21,944 bases of DNA from an uncultured Pseudogracilibacillus sp. (GTDB lineage Bacteria; Bacillota; Bacilli; Bacillales; Amphibacillaceae): contig CALGOZ010000055.1 of the NCBI GenBank assembly GCA_937960785.1, positions 1-21,944 of the forward strand, written 5' to 3'. Positions 1 through 7,196 of the stretch are shown one piece after another (positions within the stretch are counted from its first letter, which is position 1; each line of letters begins with the position of its first letter). Below the pieces are notes generated by a model that did no database searches, was not told the DNA's origin, and worked only from the letters and a program-made list of their open reading frames with translations. The translations under genes were made by a program, and so were the position numbers.

Positions 1-320
1 GCGCCAATGGGAAAGTTTACGTACAAAAGGATTGCAACCTACACAGTAGAGCGCGCCAATGGGGAAGTTTACGTACAAAAGGATTGCAACCTACACAGTG
101 GAGCGCGCCAATGGGAAAGTTTACGTACAAAAGGATTGCAACCTACACAGTGGAGCGCGCCAACGAGTAAGTATACAGACAAAAACGTCCCTACTTACAC
201 AGTGCAGGCTTACCACTGAGTAAGTTGTCAGTCGTTTTCGTTTATACTTACCTAGCAATCCCTCTCGCCGAGTAAGTGAATAAAGAAAACATTTAAAACT
301 TACACAACGTAGAAAAACAC
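1..320. repeat. 52-bp palindromic tandem repeat array 1 (extends past left edge)
   Basis: Units 1-52, 53-104 and 105-156 are nearly identical: unit 1 differs from unit 3 by one base and unit 2 differs from unit 3 by one base. Further units become looser, with palindrome-like cores at 143-171, 194-224, 247-276 and a remnant from 299. Core spacing is 51-53 bp. Each unit has an imperfect palindrome (left arm CTACACAGTGGAGCGC or CTTACACAG, right arm ending GAGTAAG where intact) and a linker reading TTTACGTACAAAAGGATTG. That linker is the reverse complement of the linker in array 2, so this array is inverted relative to it. The open frames across it are not genes: 52 is not a multiple of three, so each unit shifts the frame. 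The array begins before the window. Confidence 0.9.
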
Positions 321-465
321 AAGCCAAGTTTTCAATAAAACCTTAAACATGGACAAGTCTTAAGTATTTTTTATTAAAACTCTGTAAAATAAAGATAGAT
401 TTGCGATCATAACGATTAGATCATACAGGACCAACCCAAATAATATATACCAACAAGATTCCGAA
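321..465. other. Gene-free AT-rich stretch
   Basis: Between the decayed end of repeat array 1 and the terminator of the SHOCT gene. I see no coding frame with a ribosome site, no strong hairpin and no clear promoter here. Confidence 0.6.
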
Positions 466-511
466 CAAAATAAAAAGGGCTGAGTTTCTATATCATATAG
501 AAGTTCAGTCC
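466..511 (-). terminator. Intrinsic terminator of the SHOCT-domain gene
   Basis: A long hairpin at 478-511 pairs TTCTATAT with ATATAGAA in its upper part and CTGA with TCAG below. The two parts are joined by G-U pairs, with an outer GG/CC. On the minus strand it is followed by a T-rich tract (complement of the A-run at 467-477). It lies 52 bases after the stop codon at 564. Confidence 0.7.
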
Positions 512-563
512 ATTCATACATTTATTTAAAGTCGGATTTATTCTAGCCTCTTATTACTTTTAT

Positions 564-809
564 TTAATCTTCTTTAATTCGTTGTTTAAGACGATCATAT
601 TCCGCTTCATCGATTTCTCCTCGAGCTAAACGTTGTTTTAATATAAGTAAAGGATCTTCGCCTTTTATAGTTGAATTGCTCTCAGGACGATCCTTTAATC
701 TAGATAATAGTTTTACGAGAAGAACGATTAAAGCAACAATAATAATCCAAGTTATTATTGTAACAGTCATGTTCATCGGGAAATATCCACCTTGCCACAT
801 ATGATGCAT
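564..809 (-). CDS. Small membrane protein with C-terminal SHOCT domain
   Basis: An 81-residue protein. Residues 1-14 are a short Met/His-rich start, about 15-38 form one hydrophobic membrane segment, and about 51-80 (DPLLILKQRLARGEIDEAEY...) match the SHOCT motif, a short helical C-terminal module found in many small bacterial membrane proteins. Known of the family: SHOCT is thought to mediate oligomerisation or interactions; no enzyme activity is implied. The start is supported by a minus-strand AGAAGGTG eight bases upstream of ATG. A TATAAT -10 box lies at 841-846, but I see no convincing -35. It is monocistronic with its own terminator at 466-511. The physiological role is unknown. Confidence 0.8.
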   Translation of the reverse strand: MHHMWQGGYFPMNMTVTIITWIIIVALIVLLVKLLSRLKDRPESNSTIKGEDPLLILKQRLARGEIDEAEYDRLKQRIKED

Positions 810-966
810 TCCTTTTTCACCTTCTCCCTTCCTTTACTTTATTATAAACGAAAATGAACGATAACGATAGCATTTCGTATTCTCTACCCTTTTTTTAATT
901 TAACAATTTTATAAATAAAATTGGAATTTAAACTATAGTAGAAACAGTAACTATTTTCTGTATAAC

Positions 967-995
967 TTCAAAAAACGCCTAAATAGGTGTATCAT
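967..995 (+). promoter_or_regulatory. Putative sigma-A promoter of ptsI with inverted repeat in the spacer
   Basis: TTCAAA (967-972), a 17-base spacer, then TATCAT (990-995). The spacer contains the inverted repeat CGCCTAAATAGGTG (976-989), which could be an operator. Transcription from here would give a 5' leader of roughly 75 bases before the TTG start at 1079. Assignment is by consensus only. Confidence 0.5.
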
Positions 996-1078
996 AGTAA
1001 AAGAAACATTATCCTAATTTATTTCCTGGGTAATAATTTATCGAGAAGTTTAACGGAATAGAGAAAGGAAGGTACGTC

Positions 1079-2803
1079 TTGTATTCAATTAAAGGCATTA
1101 CAGCAGCGAGAGGCATTGCATTTGGAACCGCCTATAAACTTGCTACGCCTAATTTAACCTTTGAAACTCGAACGATTAAAAGCGTGCAAGCTGAAATGGA
1201 ACGATTACAAGACGCCATTTCGAAATCTCGTGAAGAAATAAAGCAAATTCGCAAACAAGTAAAAGAAAACCAAGGCGAAGATAATGCGATGATTTTTGAC
1301 TCACACTTACTAATGTTAGATGATCCTTACTATATGGAAACAATTGAGCAAATCGTTACCGAAGAAAAAATAAATGTTGAAAGTGCCGTCGTACGAGTGA
1401 CGGATTTATTATTATCAACTTTTAAACAGCTAAATAATTTATATATTCGTGAACGAATTACTGATATTCAGGACGTTGTCGATCGAGTGTTAGCTAATTT
1501 ATTAGGTAAATCTTTACCGAATATAAGTCTCATTCAAGATGAGGCTTCGATTATCGTTGCCCCTGAATTAAAGCCCTCGGAAACGGTACAAATTGATTGC
1601 CGTTATGTGCAAGGATTTGTAACAGATTTTGGTGGAAAGACGTCTCATGCTGCGATTATCGCTCGGTCGTTAGAACTTTCTGCTATCGTAGGAGCAAAAA
1701 AAGCGATGACGACCATCGAACATGGAGATGAATTAATCGTCGACGGAATTAACGGTCTTGTTCACATAAATCCGACAGCAGAACTAACTGAACAATATCG
1801 TGAAAAACAACGACGCCTAAATGCAAAACGATTTCGTCTAACAACATTTAAACGACGTCGCACGGTTACTCGGGATAACCAAAGAATTGAGATTCATGCA
1901 AATATTAATTCTGAAGGTGATATAGAGCGAGCAGTCCGTAATGGGATCGATGGGATTGGCCTCTTTCGTTCGGAGTTTATTTTTATGAATGAAGTAAACT
2001 TCCCCTCAGAAGAAACTCAATACACGATGTATAAACGAGCTTTATTAAAAATGAACGGTCGACCGGTTGTCGTTAGAACCCTCGATATCGGTGGAGATAA
2101 GCAATTACCTTATTATACGATGCCCGAAGAAACCAACCCTTTCCTTGGATTACGCTCGATTCGTTTTACATTAGAAGAAAAAGAGCTGTTTAAAACCCAA
2201 TTACGTGCACTACTTAGGGCAAGTGTCCACGGTAATTTGAAAATTATGTTTCCGATGATTACAACATTTCAAGAATTACAAGCAGCAAAATCGTTGCTCG
2301 AAGAAGTAAAACAGTCGTTAAAAGAAGAGCAAATACCTTTTAATGATGAAATTGAAATTGGCATGATGATAGAAACGCCGGCAACCGCTTTATTGGCTGA
2401 TCTATTTATAAAAGAGGTTGATTTTTTTAGTATCGGAACGAATGATTTAATCCAATATACTTTCGCGACTGATCGAATGAATGAGCGGGTGGCCCATTTA
2501 TATGAACCACTTCACCCAGCAATTTTACGGATTACTAAACAAGTAATTGACGTAGCAAAAGCACATGGAAAATGGGTAAAAATATGTGGTGAGATGGCAA
2601 GTGATGAAAGAGCTTTACCTCTTTTAATTGGTTTTGGTTTAACTTCACTTTCAATGGATCCAGGCAATATTCTAAACGCTCGAAAACAAATTAACTATCT
2701 TACTTATAAACAATTAAAATCGATAGCCGAAAAAGCAATCCAAGTAAAGGATGCAAAAGAGGTCGAAAAACTACTAGTTACTCATCGAATTATTAAGCAT
2801 TAA
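1079..2803 (+). CDS. ptsI: Phosphoenolpyruvate-protein phosphotransferase (PTS enzyme I)
   Basis: Enzyme I takes phosphate from PEP onto a histidine and passes it to HPr, feeding sugar uptake by the phosphotransferase system; it is cytosolic. The 574-residue length fits the family. The N-terminal HPr-binding and phosphohistidine domain carries GGKTSHAAIIARS with the active His at 190. The C-terminal PEP-binding barrel shows GLFRSEF (294-300), RTLDIGGDK (333-341), the Mg-binding-type GMMIETPA (428-435), FFSIGTNDLIQYT (449-461) and the acid-base Cys503 in KICGEMA. The start is TTG, supported by AAAGGAAGG six bases upstream. No ptsH lies beside it, unlike the usual ptsHI pair. Sequence around the C-terminus (MDPGNILNARKQI) looks less like B. 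subtilis PtsI from memory, so it could be a paralogue rather than the main enzyme I. Confidence 0.93.
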   Translation: MYSIKGITAARGIAFGTAYKLATPNLTFETRTIKSVQAEMERLQDAISKSREEIKQIRKQVKENQGEDNAMIFDSHLLMLDDPYYMETIEQIVTEEKINVESAVVRVTDLLLSTFKQLNNLYIRERITDIQDVVDRVLANLLGKSLPNISLIQDEASIIVAPELKPSETVQIDCRYVQGFVTDFGGKTSHAAIIARSLELSAIVGAKKAMTTIEHGDELIVDGINGLVHINPTAELTEQYREKQRRLNAKRFRLTTFKRRRTVTRDNQRIEIHANINSEGDIERAVRNGIDGIGLFRSEFIFMNEVNFPSEETQYTMYKRALLKMNGRPVVVRTLDIGGDKQLPYYTMPEETNPFLGLRSIRFTLEEKELFKTQLRALLRASVHGNLKIMFPMITTFQELQAAKSLLEEVKQSLKEEQIPFNDEIEIGMMIETPATALLADLFIKEVDFFSIGTNDLIQYTFATDRMNERVAHLYEPLHPAILRITKQVIDVAKAHGKWVKICGEMASDERALPLLIGFGLTSLSMDPGNILNARKQINYLTYKQLKSIAEKAIQVKDAKEVEKLLVTHRIIKH

Positions 2804-2810
2804 ATCAAGA

Positions 2811-2850
2811 ATGAGCACGATTTTTCTACTTTTTCGTGCTCATTTTTTTA
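2811..2850 (+). terminator. Intrinsic terminator of ptsI
   Basis: A perfect 10-bp stem, ATGAGCACGA (2811-2820) with TCGTGCTCAT (2834-2843), followed by a run of seven T. It starts seven bases after the ptsI stop codon. No T-run follows on the minus strand, so it serves ptsI rather than the convergent nitroreductase. Confidence 0.9.
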
Positions 2851-2879
2851 ATGGAAATTCCACTCATTAAGATGCCATG

Positions 2880-3608
2880 TTATTTTAAAAAGAAGCCTTT
2901 TTCTTCTAGAAACTTCTTCATATGATCGCGACGAGGCTTTCTAAAGAAACGTGACATATCGTTCGACCACGTTGCATCTTTTCGATTTGATGAACGCTGT
3001 TTATAATACGTATTCGTTATGTCATCATACGTCTCTAACAACTCTTCATATTTCGTCTCATCGTATGCATTTTCATGTAACACCGCTTCGAGAGGTAAAC
3101 GTGGCTTCACTTCATTATGACTCACAGGTACACCGATTGTCATTGCAAATAACGGTACGACAAAATCAGGTAATTCAAATAATTTACTGACACCACGAAT
3201 ATCGTTACGAATTCCACCAATATAACAAATACCGTAACCCTTCGATTCCGCTGCGATGGCAACGTTTTGTGCAAATAAAGCTGTGTCAATCACGGAAACG
3301 AGTAAGTTTTCAGCAGTACTTCCTTCGAACGTCTCATTATGTTTATCCGCTGCATGTTCAAGTCGCTTTAAATCAGCACAAAAAAGAAGTGTCACTGGTG
3401 CAGTATCAATTTGGATATGGTTGTTCGATAGTTCTTTTAATTTTTCCTTTTTTTCTTCATCAGTTACATGAATTACCGAATAGGCCTGGACAAAATGGGA
3501 ACTCGACGCATGTTGTCCTGATTTAATAAATTGTTCCAACACCTCTTTCGGAATATCCTCTTCCGTATATTTTCGGACACTCGTATGCGATTGTAAAAGA
3601 TCAATCAT
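2880..3608 (-). CDS. FMN-dependent nitroreductase, NfsA/NfrA type
   Basis: A 242-residue flavoprotein of the oxygen-insensitive NADPH nitroreductase family, which reduces nitro compounds, quinones or flavins with NAD(P)H. Seen: the N-terminal HTSVRKYTEEDIPKE motif that begins these proteins, GQHASSSHFVQAYSV for FMN contact, a central hydrophobic helix with DTALFAQNVAIAAESKGYGICYIGGIRN, and a C-terminal basic tail with RKPRRDHMKKFLEEKGF typical of NfsA-like enzymes. An upstream TTG at 3638 is in frame, but AAAGGAAG eight bases before the ATG at 3608 selects that ATG. It is convergent with ptsI and divergent from the VanZ gene. The natural substrate cannot be told from sequence. Confidence 0.88.
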   Translation of the reverse strand: MIDLLQSHTSVRKYTEEDIPKEVLEQFIKSGQHASSSHFVQAYSVIHVTDEEKKEKLKELSNNHIQIDTAPVTLLFCADLKRLEHAADKHNETFEGSTAENLLVSVIDTALFAQNVAIAAESKGYGICYIGGIRNDIRGVSKLFELPDFVVPLFAMTIGVPVSHNEVKPRLPLEAVLHENAYDETKYEELLETYDDITNTYYKQRSSNRKDATWSNDMSRFFRKPRRDHMKKFLEEKGFFLK

Positions 3609-3644
3609 GTTGTCAACTTCCTTTCTATAGTTGCTCAAGTTCTA

Positions 3645-3653
3645 ATTATAACA
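3645..3653 (-). promoter_or_regulatory. Extended -10 promoter of the nitroreductase gene
   Basis: On the minus strand TGTTATAAT, a perfect TATAAT (3645-3650) with the TGn extension (3651-3653). No good -35 is present at 17 bases, as is common for extended -10 promoters. It lies about 37 bases upstream of the chosen ATG. Confidence 0.55.
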
Positions 3654-3786
3654 AATGGGCTTGTCTCACCCTAACAATACACTTATTTTAGTTTTAATAC
3701 TCTTTTATTCACGCGATTGTTTTTTACATAATCAACTTGCTCGTCCCATATAGATGAGAGTAAAAGAGGAATAAAAGGAGAATTCT

Positions 3787-4305
3787 GTGACTTATTTCAT
3801 CCACTATTTATGTTTTGCCCTTATTTACTTTGGGATACTATTTCCCATAAGAAAAGAAAAAACGGAGCAGCAATTATTTTTTCATAGCGTATTTTTTATA
3901 TATTTATTAATCGTTTTAACAATTACAATCATTCCGATTCCAGTTTATATTTCTCCCCGTAGTATCGAGATATTCAAGTCAGTTAATTTAATTCCTTTTC
4001 GTGACCTTTATTATGGCTATTTATTTGCGAAACGTGAAATAGTTTTGAATATTATTATGCTTATCCCTTTCGGCTTTTTCATCCCTTTATTAACGAGATA
4101 CAAAGTTATTGGTACTGTTTTTATAACCTTTTTGTTTAGCCTTACAATCGAATCGCTTCAACTAATTTCAACGATTATGAACATCCATTACAACCGAGTA
4201 GCCGATATAACAGATTTAATAACAAATACTTTAGGTGGCGTAATCGGGTATTTTATTTTTTATTTCTTTAGACGAACTTTTATTACAAGGAATTTAGTAG
4301 AATGA
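3787..4305 (+). CDS. VanZ-family integral membrane protein
   Basis: A 172-residue protein with about five hydrophobic segments (roughly 4-20, 34-53, 86-103, 108-126, 146-163). VanZ-like signatures are visible: VNLIPFRD (66-73), NIIMLIPFGFFIP (88-100), SLTIESLQL (118-126) and RVADITDLITNTLGGVIGY (137-155). The family is named after the teicoplanin-resistance protein VanZ, but most chromosomal members have no proven role, so resistance should not be assumed. GTG start with AAAAGGAG six bases upstream. It is a single gene, with no obvious terminator before the repeat array that follows. Confidence 0.85.
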   Translation: MTYFIHYLCFALIYFGILFPIRKEKTEQQLFFHSVFFIYLLIVLTITIIPIPVYISPRSIEIFKSVNLIPFRDLYYGYLFAKREIVLNIIMLIPFGFFIPLLTRYKVIGTVFITFLFSLTIESLQLISTIMNIHYNRVADITDLITNTLGGVIGYFIFYFFRRTFITRNLVE

Positions 4306-4638
4306 TTGTTTTATTAAACTTTTACATTCGGTCATATACTTGATAAGCTTAAATATATTACGGAGAGGCTAGGACTAAACCACCCTTAAATGAATGGATT
4401 GAATTTCTCTATTATGTAGGAAGTCGTTCCATCTTTATTTTATTCAGAAACCTTTTTTATATTTATTATTTATTTTGACGATATACTTTCTTAAGTTTAC
4501 CGTTATCAACGCTAACTTGACTTCATTTTCTTTAATTTTTAAAATAAAAATTTTCTTAGCGTCTCTTCGTACCGGTTTTATTGAAAATTTATTTCTCATC
4601 TACCCGCACTGGATAAGTTTTAAGCGTTTTTATATTGA
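4306..4638. other. Gene-free stretch between vanZ-like gene and repeat array 2
   Basis: AT-rich, without a supported gene. At 4365-4381 lies GAGGCTAGGACTAAACC, which is repeated inverted at 5429-5444. Around 4398-4450 there is a loose resemblance to the terminator region at 480-530 (TTTCT.TAT...GAAGT...TCCAT). No strong promoter or terminator was seen. Confidence 0.5.
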
Positions 4639-5227
4639 CACCTAAGGGGAATCCACTAGGTAAGCTGGGGTGTAGTTTTTCATTAACTTACTCGGCAGGG
4701 ATTTCCACTGTGTAAGCTGAAAAACTTTTGCACGTAGACTTACTCGGTAAAGCTCCCCAATGAGTAAGTTGAAATGCTTTTGTACGTTGACTTACCCGGT
4801 GGAGCGCTCCAGTGGGTAAGTTGGAACGTTTTGTACATGGACTTACTCGGTGGAGCTCTCCAGTGAGTAAGATGAGATGTTGTTTACCATTAACTTACTC
4901 GGTGAAGTATTCCATCGTGTAAAATGAGCTCTTGTTTCTCGTTAGCTTACACAGCAGAGCGCTCCACTGTGTAAGTAGAATCTCTTTTGCACATAAAATT
5001 ACTCGGTGAAGCATAGCATTCCACTTGGTAAGATGGAACGCCTAGACAAATACACTTACCTAACAGAAGCTCCTACCAGGTAATCCTAAACGAACACCAT
5101 TGCTAACATACTCAGTTAAGACCACGCTAGGAAGCTGTAACTAAAAATCCCTACTAACTTACTGAGCAAAAGACCCAACCAGGTACATGTAAATAGACAG
5201 CAAGCTTAATTTAACACGATGAGTAAG
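4639..5227. repeat. 52-bp palindromic tandem repeat array 2
   Basis: About twelve units with palindromic cores at 4639-4665, 4687-4716, 4739-4768, 4791-4820, 4842-4871, 4894-4923, 4946-4975, 4998-5032, 5055-5084, about 5107-5135, 5158-5187 and about 5203-5227. The middle cores are 30 bp and start every 51-52 bp. Consensus core: left arm CTTACTCGGT, centre GGAGCGCTCC, right arm AGTGAGTAAG. The 22-base linker is near TTGAAATGCTTTTGTACGT. Paired arm positions change together: TC with GA, CC with GG, AC with GT, CT with AG. Units decay toward the right end. The array lies between the 3' ends of two convergent transcription units. Confidence 0.92.
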
Positions 5228-5388
5228 TTCTAACATTTTTATGTGTAAACTAGTCCGCGGAGAAGGTTATTTAAATATTTTTTAAAAACATACCCAGCAA
5301 AGCAACACGACGAAATGTTTAAAGCAATTATTTAAATGTAACCTCTGAATAAAATCCACCCCCTCAAGTAGACATAAAAACAAAGAAT
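5228..5388. other. Gene-free stretch right of repeat array 2
   Basis: AT-rich sequence between the last recognisable repeat core and the terminator of the acyl-CoA operon. No gene, promoter or strong hairpin seen. Confidence 0.5.
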
Positions 5389-5411
5389 GGTGCTCAGTTT
5401 AACTGAACACC
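5376..5411 (-). terminator. Probable terminator of the merR-acyl-CoA synthetase-dehydrogenase operon
   Basis: Hairpin at 5389-5411: GGTG plus TCAGTT paired with AACTGA plus CACC, with one mismatch. On the minus strand it is followed by ATTCTTTGTTTTT. It lies 72 bases after the operon's last stop codon at 5484. The T-tract is interrupted, so efficiency is uncertain. Confidence 0.6.
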
Positions 5412-5483
5412 GTCGTTTTATTTACTAAGGTTTGTCCTAGCCTCATTCTATTGATCGCTTTTGTTATCGACTACATTAATTTA

Positions 5484-7196
5484 TTATTTAGTTAACAAAT
5501 CAAAATATTTCACTGTGATCATTTCGTCGCCAATTTGGCGTAAATTCCATTCTGACTCGATATAAATTTCTGCTAATGCTTCGTATTTTTTACCAAAACG
5601 TTCCGCCCATTCGACTGCAACGACCGTCTCATAGAAGCTATTCAATTGTTTTGATAACTGTTTACTGTAGAATGTTTGTTCATTATAACTTAGATTCATA
5701 AAGCGTTCGATTTGTTTTGTTAATTGTTCATAAATTTGTTTAATTTGTTCATAAAATGGTGAGTTAGTTAGTTTGTTGAGGCGTTTCTCCATTTGTTTAC
5801 GATAAAGATCCGCTCCATTAAATCGATTAAACAAACGAACGACTTCTAAACCTAAAATATTAGCTGTTCCTTCCCAGACCGATAAAACTTGGGCATCTCG
5901 TAATAGTCTCGGAGTGACAAAGTCTTCTATATAACCATTACCGCCGAGTAGCTCGATCGCCTCGTGGGCAAATTCAATCGCTTGATAAGCGGTTTCCTTT
6001 TTTATAATTGCGATATTTAAACGATTTAATACAATTTCTTCCTCTGTCGCTTCCTTTCCTTCAGTTACTTTTTCATATAATTGAATCATATCAAAAATCG
6101 TAGCAGTCTCTGCATGTAATTTCGCTTTCATACGCATTAGCGTATCTTGAACCATTGGATAGCTCGTTAAACGGTCACCAAAGGCTTTACGTCGACTAGC
6201 ATAATCAAAAGCTTCATCGTAGGCTCGTTTCATAATTCCGACACTTGCAATCGCATTACATATACGTGATAAATTGAGAGCTTCCATCATATAATAGAAA
6301 CCTTTTTTCGGATCGCCTACAAGATAAGCCGTTGCGCCATGAAATTCTACTTCAGCTGATGGTACTGCTTTTACGCCTAATTTATCTTTTAGGCGACGAA
6401 TCGTTACGTTGTTTAAGCTACTGTCGTCCTTATGCCAAGGAACGGCAAACAGAGACAAACCTCGTGAGCCTTTTTCAGCACCTTCAATTCGAGCTAATAC
6501 CATCGCAACTTTAGCCATTCCAGCATTTGAGGCAAAATATTTCTCACCATAAATTTTGTACGTATCTCCCTTTTTAACGGCAACTGTTTCATTGGCACCG
6601 ACATCGGAACCGCCTTGCCTTTCAGTTAAAAAGGTCGCTCCTTCGAACAATTCTTCTTCCCCTGTTGAGCAAACTTTTGGTAAAAAGCGCTCTTTTAACG
6701 CTTCATCGCCGTAGTGATCGATTAAATACGCTGTCGCAAGCGTTAGAGTTACCGGACAATAAAATCCTGGTTCCGTTTGAGATAAAATGTACCCTTGAGC
6801 AAAGCTATACGTATAGTTACCTTTATGGTTTAATTCGGGAATGTTTTTGTGCACATAGCCGACAATTCCTTCATTGTACGTTTGTTCTACGGTCTTTTTA
6901 TAGCCATCATTTACCCAAACTTTTGATATATCTTCACCGTACTCATTATATTTGATTAATTGTGGTTCGCCTTCTCGGTCAGTAAACCGCGCTCGTTCAT
7001 CAATTTCGTTCGCACACATTTCACCAAAGGAATATAATCGCTCTTCAGCATATTTATAAAAATCTTCATCTAAATATTGTTTTAAAATTAATTGTAACGT
7101 TTCATCATCTTTGTAAAAACTAGGCTTACGTTTTACTACTTTACTTCCTTCGACAACCGGTGGATGTTTAGGAAACTTTTTCTGTACTTTCATCAT
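5484..7196 (-). CDS. AidB-like acyl-CoA dehydrogenase
   Basis: A 570-residue FAD flavoenzyme. It is longer than the usual 380-residue dehydrogenases and has the AidB/ACAD11-like layout with an N-terminal extension and a long C-terminal helical tail. Motifs: TERQGGSDVGAN (191-202, flavin/substrate loop), ASRRKAFGDRL (333-343), ELLGGNGYIEDF (415-426), and LSVWEGTANILGLEV (438-452), where Glu442 sits at the position of the catalytic base of acyl-CoA dehydrogenases. Known of the family: members oxidise acyl-CoA esters at the alpha-beta bond or have lost that activity (E. coli AidB is tied to alkylation stress). Its ATG overlaps the stop of the upstream acyl-CoA synthetase, so translation is likely coupled and it probably acts on the acyl-CoA made by that enzyme. 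The start could be either of two consecutive ATG codons. Confidence 0.88.
   Translation of the reverse strand: MMKVQKKFPKHPPVVEGSKVVKRKPSFYKDDETLQLILKQYLDEDFYKYAEERLYSFGEMCANEIDERARFTDREGEPQLIKYNEYGEDISKVWVNDGYKKTVEQTYNEGIVGYVHKNIPELNHKGNYTYSFAQGYILSQTEPGFYCPVTLTLATAYLIDHYGDEALKERFLPKVCSTGEEELFEGATFLTERQGGSDVGANETVAVKKGDTYKIYGEKYFASNAGMAKVAMVLARIEGAEKGSRGLSLFAVPWHKDDSSLNNVTIRRLKDKLGVKAVPSAEVEFHGATAYLVGDPKKGFYYMMEALNLSRICNAIASVGIMKRAYDEAFDYASRRKAFGDRLTSYPMVQDTLMRMKAKLHAETATIFDMIQLYEKVTEGKEATEEEIVLNRLNIAIIKKETAYQAIEFAHEAIELLGGNGYIEDFVTPRLLRDAQVLSVWEGTANILGLEVVRLFNRFNGADLYRKQMEKRLNKLTNSPFYEQIKQIYEQLTKQIERFMNLSYNEQTFYSKQLSKQLNSFYETVVAVEWAERFGKKYEALAEIYIESEWNLRQIGDEMITVKYFDLLTK

Noticed and set aside
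7..327. Open frames on both strands across repeat array 1
   Set aside because: The 52-bp unit is not a multiple of three, so the frame rotates in each unit. There are no ribosome sites, and the repeat explains the lack of stops.
3637..3653. PerR-like box overlapping the nitroreductase -10
   Set aside because: TTATAAT is present, but the other half-site matches poorly. It is explained by the -10 element.
4687..5084. Possible CRISPR array (30-bp repeats, 22-bp spacers)
   Set aside because: The would-be spacers are similar to each other, the repeats vary more than CRISPR repeats do, and no cas genes are in the window.
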